Assembly (NCBI GenBank): GCA_934149405.1
Contig: CAKPEV010000001.1
Coordinates: 124,001-188,000 of the forward strand
Direction of reading: 5' to 3'
Origin: an uncultured Clostridia bacterium
Lineage (GTDB): Bacteria; Bacillota; Clostridia; TANB77; UBA1234
DNA: 64,000 bases
Below the pieces are notes generated by a model, which was given only the letters and a program-made list of their open reading frames with translations, made no database searches and had not been told where the DNA came from. Positions 63,547-64,000 of the stretch are shown here, piece by piece. Position numbers and translations under genes: made by a program. Every line of letters starts with the position of its first letter. Positions within the stretch are counted from its first letter, which is position 1.

Positions 63547-63909
63547 TTATACTATATTTTGTCTTATCACATTTTTTACTTTATATAATACAATAAATAA
63601 TGCTATAACAAATACCACATATATTGATATTACTAAATTAATATCTTGAAACCATTGGCATAGTTTAATTAGTACTTGTACATTTATACAATAAAAAAAC
63701 ATATATCCAATGCTCCCTAAAGTTTTATTACTTCTACTTTTGTAAAAAACTCCGCACATTGTAAATGCAATTATATTTAAAACAGCACTTCCAAACAATG
63801 AAAAAATAAAGATTGCAGCTAATTGATTATCCATTATGTATTCAAATGGATTAGAAAATGCTTGTTCTCTTAAACTACTATTAAATATTCTTACAATGTC
63901 ATACATGTA
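63547..63909 (-). CDS. small multi-pass membrane protein, 120 aa
   Basis: About four hydrophobic segments (about 30-55, 65-80, 88-115). GAGAA and AAGGAG precede the ATG at 63909. Upstream of the CBASS CD-NTase by 75 bases, so it may be co-transcribed, but I do not recognise it and its role is unknown. Confidence 0.6.
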   Translation of the reverse strand, partial: YMYDIVRIFNSSLREQAFSNPFEYIMDNQLAAIFIFSLFGSAVLNIIAFTMCGVFYKSRSNKTLGSIGYMFFYCINVQVLIKLCQWFQDINLVISIYVVFVIALFIVLYKVKNVIRQNIV

Positions 63910-63930
63910 ATTCTCCTTTCCAAACAAAAA

Positions 63931-63975
63931 AGCAAAATATATAGTAAAAAAACTAAAATACTTTGCTTTTGCTTA
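63931..63975 (-). terminator. terminator of a gene beyond the right edge
   Basis: On the minus strand AAAAGCAAA...ACTA pairs with TAGT...TTTGCTTTT, followed by TTTGTTT; it would end a gene entering from the right. Confidence 0.7.
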
Positions 63976-64000
63976 CTTATTTAATTATATTTAAATTCAT

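Overview
The window is AT-rich and carries typical Bacillota/Clostridia gene sets: the dnaX-ybaB-recR group beside the small SRP RNA, a SUF operon of sufCBDSU type, LCP and SLH envelope proteins, CIRCE-controlled hsp20, and a gut-type serpin and reductase-terminated NRPS. It is best read as a chromosome piece of an uncultivated, probably gut-associated clostridium. Taxonomy is inference only.

Layout. 1-11 kb: an ABC-F ATPase, unknown genes, recR/ybaB/dnaX/SRP RNA, a histone-H1-like repeat protein, a MarR regulator, tadA and a surface protein. 11.5-13 kb: tRNA-Arg(CCU), tRNA-Arg(ACG) and an HtrA protease. 13-21 kb: a one-module C-A-T-R NRPS with a serine-type specificity code, co-transcribed with a histidine kinase and divergent from an HD-GYP response regulator. 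21-38 kb: trpS, leuS, a lipoprotein serpin, a DnaB-like ATPase, LCP, CvpA/DUF5711/YkvI, yhbY, SLH, DUF1538 with a PII-like protein, mscL, thioredoxin/CcdA and a radical SAM protein. 38-50.6 kb: several self-contained one-gene units, hsp20, the SUF-mnmA operon and a candidate ncRNA. 50.6-64 kb: an accessory and defence region with a UvrD-type helicase, two NERD proteins, a nucleotidyltransferase, a TnpV remnant and a complete type II CBASS operon (CD-NTase, Cap2, Cap3, Cap15).

The most striking signal is translational. Host-type genes (roughly 17,000 codons read by eye) contain only four in-frame CGG triplets that I could find. All four are in the context CGGAA. At three of them (htrA, sufD, a nucleotidyltransferase) the conserved protein continues only if the C is skipped and GGA is read as glycine. 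The fourth, at the end of htrA, gives a more typical C terminus by the same +1 shift. The same window encodes TadA and its substrate tRNA-Arg(ACG), which after deamination reads CGU/CGC/CGA but not CGG. This suggests recurrent +1 frameshifting at CGGA; a motif-linked sequencing error is the main alternative.

Against this background, four of five small promoter-gene-terminator units (2.3, 38.5, 39.2, 41.4 and 50.1 kb) use CGG freely as arginine and look recently acquired.
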